Positions 14,966 through 25,374 of a stretch of 64,000 nt of DNA are shown piece by piece. Numbering within the stretch: position 1 is the stretch's first letter; each line of letters begins with the position of its first letter. This DNA is from Macrobrachium rosenbergii. Taxonomy: Eukaryota; Arthropoda; Malacostraca; Decapoda; Palaemonidae. Location: the NCBI RefSeq assembly GCF_040412425.1, contig NC_089741.1, positions 36,315,420-36,379,419 on the forward strand, in the 5' to 3' direction. The translations under genes and the position numbers were made by a program. The notes beneath the pieces are model-generated. The model did no database searches. It had not been told where the DNA came from and was given only the letters and a program-made list of their open reading frames with translations.

Positions 14966-15019
<54 letters not shown>

Positions 15020-16060
15020 ATATTGAAGTTTTTAAGAATGTACATATTATTAATGACTCCCATCAACATACTCTTTCACTTGATCTAGGTGATGAGAGAT
15101 GCTGTCCATCTCAGGAGTTACCTTGAAACATTGAAGGATTTTATATTCACACTCCAGATTCTTATATATTGGGCTTGGATTATAAAGATTTCCACAAACA
15201 AAGCTGTTAAACATGAGCCCCAACACTGAAAAGAGACTGCACAGTAATATGGTGCTGTATACCATCTTGTTTCTCAACATCCATAACAATTACATAACAG
15301 CAATTCTATAATGAAGATAAATTCAAAACTTATCATGCAGTAAGTATTATCGGACTACTGAGCTGACATTCTAGAATATTCTTACAAGGCTCACTCACAA
15401 GATTCTTCGTTACATAATCTGATCTTCTACCAAATCATAACTCCTCAAGAACATAGTAATAAAATGGGATAGATTCAAAATGAAGATTCTTGACAAACAT
15501 GTTGCACCGCTTGCAGTTGAGCTGCTTTCTTACAATCATTAACTTAGTAGTAATGTGTGTCTCAGTTTATGCAGAGGATGCTTGACTCTCACCAAAGTCA
15601 CTGATTAGTACACTGAACCTACTGCTTTTATCATGTTGTATGGAGCTTTTTGATGCAACACATTCAAGATTCCTCTAACACATCATTCTTATGAGTGCTT
15701 GCATATATCATTAAGTGAGTTGATTATTACATCCATTTCTAAATCTGTAGTTAAAGCATTCTACACAACAGTTTTGTATGCATAAGAATACAAATTTAAA
15801 AAACCAAAAATATTAATATGAATGCCACTCTAAGTTTGTTAACATATATTAATTGTTATAGCAAACAATACAAAGAATTAATTTGCACTGTACCGGGTTT
15901 TCTGGTGAAGTCTGCAATGTATTTGTTTTCAGTTTCTTGGTGGTTTCAGAAATCTTCTTTTTCTTTGACTTTGGTTGATGAAAGGGGTGAGCGACATCTT
16001 TCTTGAGAAGGTTTCTAGCAACTGAACTCTTTGTTCAAAGATGTGGATTTCTTTGGCCAT
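5372..16060 (-). CDS. CENPL: Centromere protein L (CENP-L), split gene
   Basis: CENP-L pairs with CENP-N in the constitutive centromere-associated network that links CENP-A chromatin to the outer kinetochore. Proposed exons, in transcript order, are 16,060-15,894 (tentative), 15,203-15,122, 11,871-11,782, 11,006-10,948, 8,999-8,848, 7,959-7,826, 5,797-5,638 and 5,488-5,372 (stop). From memory, conserved blocks of vertebrate CENP-L appear in order: LYxxSPIYK, AFLLVxE, a WxGxxxCxV segment, NWLxxxFGCYVS (vertebrate TWFxxxFDCYFS), ISF, an EExLxxYF helix, SADGK, and a closing amphipathic helix. The total is about 310-320 residues against about 344 in human. Phases agree at every junction from 15.2 kb on except 7,826 to 5,797, where two bases are missing or one is extra. 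The first exon is the weakest. I have not compared this with any database. Confidence 0.75.
5638..5797 (-). CDS. CENPL: CENP-L exon (EExLxxYF helix and SADGK)
   Basis: It is bounded by GGTCATTTCAG and a GTAAGTTG donor. It encodes one leading base plus 53 codons, with DQMKEEDLTEYFSTINSFAE followed by an alternating hydrophobic strand ending in SADGK. This matches the EEVDLF...HTDGK segment of human CENP-L in spacing and pattern. Its starting phase does not match the end of the exon at 7,826-7,959, so an indel near that junction is likely. Confidence 0.75.
6150..6390 (-). repeat. SINE-like dispersed repeat, copy 1
   Basis: In reverse orientation this shares ordered blocks with 40,676-40,925: GGTGCACTGTAGGC(A/G)TTACT-like, a CTTCAGCC(T/C)CTAG block, then a run of CTTT/CTCC words ending near CAGCT. 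It lies in the intron between the last CENP-L exons at 5,797 and 7,826. A third fragment is at 57,745-57,840. Confidence 0.6.
7826..7959 (-). CDS. CENPL: CENP-L exon (YHIHPP...ISF)
   Basis: The acceptor is TATATTTTTAG and the donor GTAAGTAA. Two leading bases complete the codon left by the 8,848-8,999 exon; 44 codons follow, ending in phase 0. It encodes HLMVDLVYHIHPP, then a basic loop, then PRIAVSISFEGY, in the place of the vertebrate LDISFAIHPED region. Confidence 0.75.
8848..8999 (-). CDS. CENPL: CENP-L exon (NWLxxxFGCYVS)
   Basis: The acceptor is GAGTGTTTCAG and the donor GTAAGTAA. It starts with one base that completes a TGG codon from the upstream exon and ends in phase 1. It encodes VVMNWLRGSFGCYVSRSVSD; the W-x4-F-x-C-Y-x-S spacing is identical to that of human CENP-L as I recall it. 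This is the most diagnostic exon of the gene. Confidence 0.8.
9990..10640 (-). other. Open-frame remnants in a CENP-L intron, origin unknown
   Basis: Two minus-strand frames (10,627-10,430 and 10,303-10,004), plus a short frame between them, read as fairly protein-like sequence without splice signals that would join them to CENP-L. One contains a VIVGEVVGGFKDFLQLMQRS helix. The pattern suits a decayed intronless insertion such as a retrotransposon piece or retrocopy, but I do not recognise a family. Confidence 0.3.
10948..11006 (-). CDS. CENPL: CENP-L exon (WxGxxxCxV)
   Basis: A 59-base exon after an AG at 11,008-11,007, with a GTATGT donor. It encodes QDPKSVFQWVGMVSCDVLY plus two bases that complete a TGG with the next exon. 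This resembles the GKVLWTGWFCCVFGDSLL segment of human CENP-L. It begins in phase 0, as the upstream exon requires. A longer acidic/hydrophobic linker seen in vertebrates is missing here. Confidence 0.6.
11782..11871 (-). CDS. CENPL: CENP-L exon (AFLLVCE)
   Basis: Exactly 30 codons between GCAAGTTTAG and a GTAAGTTT donor; only one of three frames is open. The start AFLLVCERATNAVGLL matches the NAFIVAEKQKGLAVEV segment of human CENP-L, followed by a strand ending VYIFK. Both ends are phase 0. Confidence 0.7.
13301..13490. mobile_element. Short TIR element, CAGGCAGT family
   Basis: The ends are CAGGCAGTTCCTGGTTTAC and, inverted, CCCGGGACTGCCTG, followed by TA on the right. The same termini bound the 14,626-14,967 element, so this is a shortened relative. 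TA-flanked TIRs suggest Tc1/mariner-type mobilisation. Confidence 0.65.
13731..14068 (+). mobile_element. TA-flanked MITE, CAGTAAACCCC family, copy 1
   Basis: It starts CAGTTAACCCCC and ends CGGGGTTTACTG, near-perfect inverted termini. The interior shares blocks such as TTTTTCACTGAGAAATATTC with the copies at 40,929-41,151 and 58,583-58,922. There is no coding capacity. TA precedes it and TT follows, so the target duplication has decayed. Confidence 0.85.
14542..14625. repeat. (AT)n microsatellite, left part
   Basis: About 84 bases of uninterrupted AT repeat, ending exactly where a TA-flanked MITE begins. The repeat resumes after that element. Confidence 0.95.
14626..14967 (+). mobile_element. 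TIR element inserted in an (AT)n microsatellite
   Basis: The left end is CAGGCAGTCCCCGGTTTACGA and the right end, inverted, ATCGTAAAACGGGACCCGCTTG. TA lies on both sides because the insertion target is the AT repeat. There is no transposase frame, so it is non-autonomous. It lies in the intron between CENP-L exons at 11,871 and 15,122. Confidence 0.8.
14968..15016. repeat. (TA)n microsatellite, right part
   Basis: A continuation of the AT repeat after the MITE. Together with the left part it appears to be one microsatellite split by the insertion. Confidence 0.95.
15122..15203 (-). CDS. CENPL: CENP-L exon (LYxPSPIYK)
   Basis: It encodes FVCGNLYNPSPIYKNLECEY and on to QCFK, ending at AAG|GTAACT in phase 0. 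The LYxxSPIYK motif matches LYSLTPLYKF near the start of the conserved domain of human CENP-L. The start I chose is the AG of TTTAACAG. The frame stays open upstream to an ATG at about 15,280, which would add a hydrophobic leader unlike any CENP-L, so I prefer the internal acceptor. Confidence 0.6.
15894..16060 (-). CDS. CENPL: Tentative CENP-L N-terminal exon
   Basis: ATG at 16,060-16,058 in a good context (AGCTATGGCC) opens MAKEIHIFEQ. A second frame in the same stretch reads LLKKDVAHPFHQPKSKKKKI, then a Lys/Thr-rich tail up to a GTACAG donor. One base change would join them into a basic, disordered N-terminus such as vertebrate CENP-L has. The end phase does not fit the next exon without a correction, so this is only a candidate. 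Confidence 0.3.
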
Positions 16061-16482
16061 AGCTATGCCCCTTCTTCACAGAAACAAGAGTCGAAATTAA
16101 AAATAAGAACATAATGTAAATCTTTCACTGTGGTCTATCATACTGATTGTATATTTAAAATATAAATTTAAAAATAAATAACTATTTCAGCATTTCACAT
16201 CACACAAACCAGCTCAAATGTATATTACTGTAAATACTGACTAGGCAGAAATGAGGTTGGCTCTGAATTAAAGCATTGCAATTCATGAGTATTTGCAATC
16301 AGCTAAATTTGGAATAACAATGTGATAAGACATAACATATAAGTAATGGGCAAAGTATGTAACACTGAAAGAGGAGAAAGTGAACTTGAGAAGAAATAAT
16401 ATGACTATGGAGGTAATACTTAAGACTAATAAATGAAGAGAATGAATATGATTTAAAATCTATTACTGTGAAAGGACAATTG

Positions 16483-16487
<5 letters not shown>

Positions 16488-16547
<60 letters not shown>
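16488..16547. repeat. (GA)n microsatellite
   Basis: About 60 bases of uninterrupted GA repeat in the 5' intron region of the CENP-L gene. Confidence 0.95.
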
Positions 16548-16550
<3 letters not shown>

Positions 16551-17559
16551 TAAATGACATGAGATACACAGACATACTCATGTTAAGCCTAGGCTGCTTC
16601 AAGCAGTATGCTATATAAATAATCAAATCCAGCTACTAATGAAATATTCAAGTAAGCATTACAGTAGTATCATTTTTTAAGCAGCCTTGCTTATTGCAAA
16701 GATGAATACACACTGACTTTCTTATTAAGTTTCAGTGTTAATCATGGAGAAGAAATATAGAATTTGAAAGGTAAGTGGTATTTTTCCCATACACAAACCA
16801 GAAACTTATATTTAGAAGTATTCCCAGTGTGGTCTAGAGACAATCACGGGACCTTTTTTGGTAATAAGGCTGATAACGGGTGGCAACAGGGACAGTGCAA
16901 GTACGGTTGAGTAAGATTATGATAAAAGGCTTATATTAAAGAAACAAAATTAATACTACAAACATTACAGTATTCTGGTATCCATGACATATAGAACAAA
17001 CCACCAACACCAAATAAAAATTACAAGTAAAAGCATAACAACTCCAACTGAGAACCATGACCACAAAAAATGGAGACGTTTGATCAATGTAGCTGAAGAA
17101 AAATATTGGATCAGCCGACTAGTGAGGCTAGTGTCCAGCCACTCAAGTGTCATAGAGGATCTTTCCAACTTACATAAAGGGTGATAGTTCTATTCTTTGT
17201 AGGAAAAATTTGAAGTACTCAAGCATGTTGGCAAATAATTATTATCCAGAGGGCAGGTCCTTCATATTCCATAATTAAAGTATGTTGAAATAATTACCAT
17301 TCAGCAATTGGAAACATTAAGCCATAGCCTATAACCATCATTTTGCTTTCCTACCCACAGGCTAGCCTAGACCTTGCCAACATTAGGTTTTCCACCGAAT
17401 TTTAACATTGGTTATCAAGATTTACGGACCGCAAATGCTGAAGGTCATACCATATAGGGAGGCCCAAGCGCTGAAGTTCGGTCACAGCACACTAGCCTGC
17501 TTGTTAAGCTTGCCGCAGCATCCTACACTTTTAGGTTCGGTTAGATTAAGACTGACTGG

Positions 17560-17860
17560 CTGGTCAAGACTACGATTTTGATTATACGCGGCGACGCACG
17601 GAGCATCTGCGGGCGAAAGCACTGAACTAAGGGAAGAGGTTCCGCAGACGAAAACAAACCTAACCTTTCCTTGAATGCCATGTCCCAATCTAATCAAACC
17701 CTCACATTCCTAACCTCACTTTGGTTGCGTGTCTCTGACCTGGCCGGAGGGACTTTTGCCATCCCCAGACCCCCTACTGACACTAAACATTGGAGAATAA
17801 CGATTAAGCTCCGCTCAAGGTAGTCCTGTCGCTTCTGCAACTGCCCCATCTGCATACTGT
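17560..17860 (+). repeat. GC-rich dispersed repeat, copy 1
   Basis: Ordered blocks CAGACGAAAAC(A/T)AACCTAACC, GAATGCCAT, CTGACCTGGCC, CACTAAACAT(T/C)GGAGA and AGGTAGTCC(T/C)GTCG are shared with 57,160-57,470, and in reverse with 28,250-28,352. It is richer in GC and CpG than its surroundings, so part of the apparent CpG island here comes from the repeat. Confidence 0.75.
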
Positions 17861-18343
17861 GGTCAAAGCCATCGACCCAAATAAGCTTAGCCTAGGTCCC
17901 CACACCAACTGATAGCCTACCACAGAACGTTAGCTTAAGTCTAAGTTAGAGCAAATAAATGCGTAGTCGTTTGCAGCTATTCTATGCTACAGCGGTGTTT
18001 GGGCTCTAACTTGCAACAAAAGAAGGCAATATGATAGCCCTAGCATGGGGTGCTGGTCAGGGAAAATTAGGCCTAGCCTACCACATAAGCTGCTTCAGAC
18101 TGGCTCAGCCTAAGCCTGTTAGACAGAAAGTTAATCACACAGGCATCATAACCGTTATTTTATCAAGGAATACGACGGAATATAAACACTGGCGGCCTAA
18201 AAATACTAGTTGATCCAGAGCTCGCCTAACCTCCCCGCGGCAGGAACCGCACCCCTAAGCCTGGCTAGCAGCTATGGCCATCACCAGCCCGCACCGGGGC
18301 TTTATTACTGAAAACACCTGACAGATTAACCCGGATTACTCAC

Positions 18344-18560
18344 CCTTATATTACATCAGTCTCAGGCTTAAAATAGGAATCACTATTCATTCATCGTAAA
18401 AACAAATCAAGAAAAAATAAAACAAAACAGTTCGGGGATTCTTCGTGGAAAAGTTTAAAAATACAGACGCAATGTTTTGATGCCGAAACTCGCATCGTGA
18501 TTGGTCCAGACGATCCGTAAATAAAGCTTCTGATTGGCTGTCGGGGTGCGTTCGAGATCG
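18344..18560 (-). promoter_or_regulatory. Probable CENP-L promoter and 5' UTR exon
   Basis: Two CCAAT boxes on the minus strand (18,504-18,500 and 18,537-18,533) stand upstream of a stretch ending in a strong donor, AAGG|GTGAGT (18,343-18,338). The region is GC/CpG-rich compared with its surroundings. ATGs inside it meet stops at once, which fits an untranslated first exon. Assignment to CENP-L rests on strand and position only. Confidence 0.45.
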
Positions 18561-19978
18561 GACCGAAAAAATTGTGTTGGCATTGACTCCGCACTGCCAA
18601 TTTTTCTGTGTTTTTTATGCGTTGGGCATCAGGTATCTTAAACATTTGTTCTGGAATGTTTTCGATATGAGAAATACACCAACTTTTCTTTAATCTGACA
18701 GTCGATAAAATTCAAATATAAAACACCTGTTTTCCATTTTTAATATGATGTAAGCCTTAGGCCTCGTTCCACTGCCGGCCTTTTAAGTCAAGGATAGAAG
18801 TAGATAACTTAAAACGAATGTGGAGCAGAGTTGGTGAATTTAATGAACCTGCAAAGATAATTGAAATGTGAATGAATAAACGATGTGATGAATGAAAATT
18901 CAAGGCGGATGCGTATATACTCGTATTTTAACGACTTCTTATTCGCATTTTACGATCATTTGCGAATGCTTTATGTAGAGACACATTGCGCTCATTAGAC
19001 TTTCCTATTTTTTGCATCAATTATAATTTATAGTTTTCCTGAATAGCTTTCTTTCAAAGCTGCGTCTGAGTTTGAATAGTTGCGTCGTTAGCTTTTTATT
19101 CATCGTCATCACCATTATTTTTGTTTATCCCTAGAGATCCCATTTATATGTCAATTTTGGTTATATAATTACGCATTCTTGTGTATTGTATGTTAATGGT
19201 TATGTGTCTCATTAATTGCATGCTCAAAGGTTAACACTTTTATTTATAATAGTTCTCATGATCAGTCGCATTTTTTAGTCTTGCTTTCTTCTTTGCACTT
19301 TAGCATTATCAATGATCAGATCCAGTGCTCTGCTGTGAGCAGACCTTGGTATTTTTATATTTTTCTCATCTTCGTCATCTTCTGTGACATTTCTTGTCAT
19401 TCTCTTTGGAGTTTTTTTTGTCATCATTTGTAATATTCATTTCTTTCACTTTTTCTCATTATTTTTCCTCAGCTTGTAACTATGTTTTGTCGAAAAGCTA
19501 CTTTGAATAAGTGCTGATCTTTCCCCTGTTTTGTACAACCTTTTGGCATCTTTGTAAAGTGCTGTCTCATTCATCTCAGTGAACTTCTCCTCCGTCAAGT
19601 TGATTTTTGTGCTCGCTCTTGATACGACTTGGCATCCTCCTCAGATTTCTCAGCGGTTGTTTAACGTGACCCATTTCCCTACATACATCTTATCGAAAGA
19701 TGATGTTTTCCTTTAAATGTTTACTTTCGTTCGTCACTGGCCTTGTCTATACGTCATAGTGATTCGATACTTCGTCCTCACTATATCCACTCGCGGTTAT
19801 TGTTGCGCTTCACGTGTTGTAATCTCTGTGGTATTATTTACGTTTGTTTGACTACTGAGTTTCGTCCTATTTTTCTTCGATTTCAGCAAGGGTATTATTC
19901 TTTTCGTTTCTCCACCAGACAGATCTCTTTTCAAAACGCCAAACGAACATATAAATAAAAGGCAGACTCAAAATCCTC

Positions 19979-19980
<2 letters not shown>

Positions 19981-20066
<86 letters not shown>
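19981..20066. repeat. (GA)n microsatellite
   Basis: About 86 bases of uninterrupted GA repeat. Confidence 0.95.
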
Positions 20067-20068
<2 letters not shown>

Positions 20069-20522
20069 CTGGTTTTTCCAGTAAACCAGAGATAGGGCAA
20101 AAATAATCTTGTCTGGGTTAATTCCCCAAAGAGAGTATTAACGCGGTCAGTTTTCCCAGATAATTTTCTGAATTTTTATATTCCTCTTAATTAAAGGACG
20201 CGTTTGGAAACAAAAGATTAATATGATGGTTGGACAGAGCATAAACAAACCTTGTTTGTACAAAAGAATGTGATTTATATGAAATGGGTAAATAGAGTTT
20301 GTTTTCGTTATTTGGGATTTTTAATTCTCAGATTCTCTGTGTGTATATATTTGAAATTATTGACGTATGTTGTCCTCAGAAGTAAAAGACAACCTTTCTT
20401 TGTCATTTAAATATTATAACTGAAGAGAAACCGACAAAATGTTAATTCAAATTGTCATTCACCACTGTGCTTTTAGTTTCCTGACCTGCATTGCTGCTCT
20501 TGTGATGCAATTGCTTTTCTTT

Positions 20523-20527
<5 letters not shown>

Positions 20528-20609
<82 letters not shown>

Positions 20610-20610
20610 A
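20528..20610. repeat. (AT)n microsatellite
   Basis: About 80 bases of AT repeat with one small interruption near the right end. Confidence 0.95.
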
Positions 20611-21267
20611 CTGTCTTTCTGTATTCTTTCATCGTCTCAAGAAAATGTATAATTGTCTTTTATCCACACTTGATTAAAGCTGTTATATGAAAATCGTGCT
20701 GTCAGTATGTAGGGTCATACATATACTGCCAGTTAAAATTTTTAAACATATTATTTAAGTTGCTCATGGTATTTGAACACTGACTTTCTTTCGGGATAAT
20801 TTGCCGTAACTAAATTTGAGGTATATTCTTGTGACATTCCCCTCCCAAAAAAAAAAAGTCAATGCCAATTTATGAACACACCTGTGGCGCAGTATGCTAT
20901 GCTATTAGCTTGTGCTTCCGTATAACTTGAATCAATAACATATTACATTCTTTCAAGGCACGTGAATGTGGCGTGTTATTTTCACCAACGGTGCCTGGTT
21001 TTCCCACAGATGATCAAGCAGATAAAAGAGCGAACCCTACTGCAGAGGTCAAGAGGAGATTATCCCATAAAAGACCCAAGAAACGGGTTTAATCAGGAAA
21101 TATTGTTCTGAAGGAAACGGCTTGGCGAACAGTTGATGAATTCGCAGTAGTATGATACTGTTCGCTTTCCTTCTATTTTGACTTAATCCCTGAACTGAAG
21201 CTGTTAGCAAACTGTAGTATATTTTCAGTTTAAAGGAGGTACTTGTAGAGATAAGTCGTCTCCTTTC

Positions 21268-21345
21268 TTCTTTTCTTCTTCTTCTTCTTCTTCTTCTTCT
21301 TCTTCTTCTTCGTCTTCTTCTTCTTCTTCTTTCTTCTTCTTTTAG
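21268..21345. repeat. (TTC)n microsatellite
   Basis: A pyrimidine-only TTC repeat of about 75 bases with a few interruptions (GTC, TTTC). Confidence 0.9.
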
Positions 21346-23024
21346 TTTTACAAGTGCCTGAGAGATTTTATTGTCCCAGCGGTACGGATTACAACAGGTT
21401 GACTGGGGTGCAGGGATTAGTGATCCAGATTATAAATGACTTCACAACCAGTGTGGAAACTGGACGTCAATTGCGACCCTGTATCAAGGGATAGATATTC
21501 CGGACAGTAATGCCCTCTGTTCTTAGCCAGGACAAATTTATTTGTATATTCATAAAATGACGTTAAAAACAAAATACGCGTGTATCTTTCGAATCAAACT
21601 ATCATTCGCTTTGGAATGAAGCACGCACTGGTATGCTACGTCACAAAACAGCAACCTCAACTTCACTGTGATAGGCCTACACACTCATACTACTGGCGTT
21701 AGGCTTAAATGAGATGCATTGGTTTAGATTCCAGGTTCTTTCATTTCCCAAGCACAAACTTTCGGAAGAGAGTCTTTCTTCATCAGATACCGATACACTA
21801 AGGAGATGATAACTACTGTGACTCCTTCCAGCATCTGTTGTTTTCGTTACCTAATTCTTGGCACATGGCGTCGCTGGCTGCTTCTTTTGGTTGACGTTAA
21901 GATAAAAAAAAAGTCATCAGTCTATATTTGACCTTACCAGAGGGAAGAACAAGGTCTCAGTATCACACCTGGCCCGGATTAACACGTGTAGGCCTACTGC
22001 ATTAGCCAAATGTCAGTAAAAAGATATATGGAGAATTCTTCATATCCTTCAGCCTAGAGATTAACGGGGCCTCCGATAATCTAAGGTAGAGAGAGAGAGA
22101 ATGATGTGGGTGGACAAACATTTTTACTATAGTGACCCTTCATTTCATTGTTTTCCTGATTTTTTCTATGGTAAGCTTCCAATCAACCAGCAGCGTCACG
22201 GAGATGCGTAGTAACTCCGGGCAGGCCTAACCCTGTACTCTATTAATCCTTGTATGACCTACCCGCTGATCTTAGCCCAGAGCCGTATATATTTCAGCCC
22301 TTCCTGACCTTTCCTGCATTCTTCTTGCTCTCCGTGGCCGTGTGGTTAATCCTTCGTTGTTCGGGATTATCCCTTACCGTCTCTCTTTTTGTTTATACGT
22401 TCTTAAAACTCCTGTACAGTATTTCGCAAGTGATCTCGTCCTTTAAAATTATTATTCCTACGTTGCCTGCGATTTTATTTCCATAAATCCTTCCACGATT
22501 TGCTGCTCTGTCCAAAATATACTTTATCACAGGGTGCTAGGTAGACCGCGGAGATTAGGATGACCGCAGGTCTGACAGAGAAGTTGAAGGTCGACGGTCA
22601 GGTCGTACTGAGGGATTAGGAAGATAAAAACAACAGCATAAAATGCTCGAGGCAGTTCTCTCATCTCCTTAGTACATCGGTGCCTGTCGTAGACGACTAT
22701 ACGTCCTCAACAGTCAGTGATTTGAAGATTGAAGAGTCTCATAGAAGTTTAACAGGAGGGGTATGTACATTTGTGTGTGTGGTGCAAGAGCAATTCTGTA
22801 ATCTCGCTAAAGCAGTTAGTGAAGAATCCGTGTGTTTTATGCATATAAATTGCCGTACGTCACTTAGAAGCGTTCATTGACTGTAAATGATAAACAAACG
22901 TTATAGTTTTTCTGTGCACCGTTTGCCCAAAAATCTTTATATGTGGGAGGTTCTGGAAAATTCCCGTTGTGTATATTGAATATTTTACACTTATTTCGTT
23001 GTGAACGCGTGCGATTATGAGATT

Positions 23025-23430
23025 TTTAGTTTTCTGTAAAAGAAAACTATTGTGCCGGCTTTGTCTGTCCGTCCGCACTTATTTTTGTCAGCCCTCAGAT
23101 CTTAAAACTGCCGGGGCTAGAGGGGCTGCAAATTGGTATGTTGATCATCCACCCTTCAATCATCAAACGTACAAAATTGCAGCCTTCTAGCAGTTCAGTA
23201 GTTTTTTTTATTGTATTTAAAGTTAGCCATAATTGTGCTTCTGGCAACGATACAGGATAGGCCGCAACCGGGCCGTGGTTAAAGATTTCATGGGCAGCTA
23301 CTCATACAGCATTATATCGAGAACACCGAAAGATAGATCTATTTTCGGTGGCCTTGATTATATGGTGTACGGAAAACTCGACTGCGCTGAAGAAACTTCG
23401 CGCGCATTTTTACTTGTTTATAGATATTAA
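23025..23430 (+). repeat. Dispersed hairpin repeat, copy 2 (long)
   Basis: This is the fuller copy of the element at 835-1,095. It runs from GTGCCGGC, through GTCTGTCCGTCCGCAC, to a hairpin whose arms carry GCTAGAGGGGCTGCAAATTG and its near-complement, then the AACGATACAGGATAGGCCGC and CCGAAAGATAGATC blocks, ending near GCGCGCATTTTTACTTG. There is no coding capacity. Confidence 0.75.
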
Positions 23431-23584
23431 TAATAATAGGCTACTGTATTGAAGAACTTACAGTATTGTAACATTTGCTTGCACTTTTACTTAAAATGCT
23501 TATCAAATTCTGATTCCATTTCTTCATTTAGATCCCCACATACCAAAGCATAGATATTCAAGCGCGGCTGTATATACGTATTTA

Positions 23585-24620
23585 TTTGAGATAAATATGG
23601 TTTTATGCGCGCGTATTAATGTTTGCCCTTCAGAGAACCACGCGAACAAACGACCATTTTCTGTATTTTCAGTCCTTTTTGGTCTACACTGCCAAAAATG
23701 GTCGGCGATGGTCATTTTTATAGAATTTTTTCCCGTCAATCTTGTTTTTGGTTGTTTTTTAGCGTTTCCGCCAAAAGACTCCACAGGTGGGTGCCATTTT
23801 CATGCCTGTTTTTGTACAATCAGTCGGTGTTTTCAGAACCGCTAACTTAGTGACGTAGTGCTATATTTTAGCAGAATTCTACTGTGTGCTTATGGTTTAC
23901 ACTTAGTACCGAAATAGGACCAAATAAATGCAAGGCGAAGTGACAAAACAAAAGAAAAGCAGCTAATTTCACTCTAAACAATAACCATTTGCACGGGTTT
24001 TGATCTCTTTCTATTTCTTATCACTTACTGTTACTTCTTTCTTAATGAAGACTATATTCTTTGGAAGCTTGAGTTTCAAGTCAATGACCCTGCGGCGGGC
24101 TTGTTCCCTATGGACAGGGGTTCGTTTTTATAAATATGGTTTCACGAATATTTTACGAATGCATATGCTCCATAGAGCACCACACGAACGAATGTCCATT
24201 TTCTTAAGTCGTTTCTGGTCTGCGGTGCCGATAATGGTCAGGGATAGTCATTTATATAGCATTTTTTTTTTTCCCCGTCAATCTTCGTATTTAGTAACAG
24301 CGTTTTCCCGCTTCGGAAACCCACAGGTGGGTGATGTTCTCATGTCGGTAACTTGCAAACGTATATAGTCGGTATTGCCCGAATCGCTGACGTACTAAGG
24401 CCGTATTGCATTGAGCAGAAATCTGTTAATGATTTACATTTAGGACCGAAGCAGGACCAAATAAATGAAAGGCCAAGCGACAAGAATGTCAAGAAAAACA
24501 TCTAATTTCACCTCTAAAACGATCACCATTTGCGCGAGTTTTTATCTCTGTGTCTCCTGTTACCTTCTGTTACTTCTTTCTAATGAAACACCATATTCTT
24601 AGGAAGCTTGAATTTCAATG

Positions 24621-24625
<5 letters not shown>
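23585..24625. repeat. Tandem duplication, two units of about 535 bp
   Basis: Two diverged units follow each other. Shared landmarks lie about 535 bases apart: AGGACCAAATAAATG at about 23,916 and 24,450, CCACAGGTGGGTG at about 23,780 and 24,320, CCCGTCAATCTT at about 23,730 and 24,276, and GGAAGCTTGA(G/A)TTTCAA near each end. Both carry similar short frames, but I see no domain. The second unit abuts the inverted-repeat element at 24,621. Confidence 0.85.
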
Positions 24626-25370
<745 letters not shown>

Positions 25371-25374
25371 TGCA

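Larger units (their letters stand above)
18600..23020. other. Intergenic region between divergent genes
   Basis: I see no exon I can support. It contains (GA)n, (AT)n and (TTC)n microsatellites and unclassified sequence. Frames through the microsatellites are artefacts, and the frame at 22,250-22,486 lacks any recognisable domain. Confidence 0.5.

Noticed and set aside
22250..22486. 78-codon hydrophobic frame
   Set aside because: No splice context, no known family, and the surrounding sequence looks like ordinary intergenic DNA.
23524..24368. Frames of 75-122 codons on both strands
   Set aside because: They lie in the two units of a tandem duplication but differ between units by frameshifts, so coding function is not conserved.
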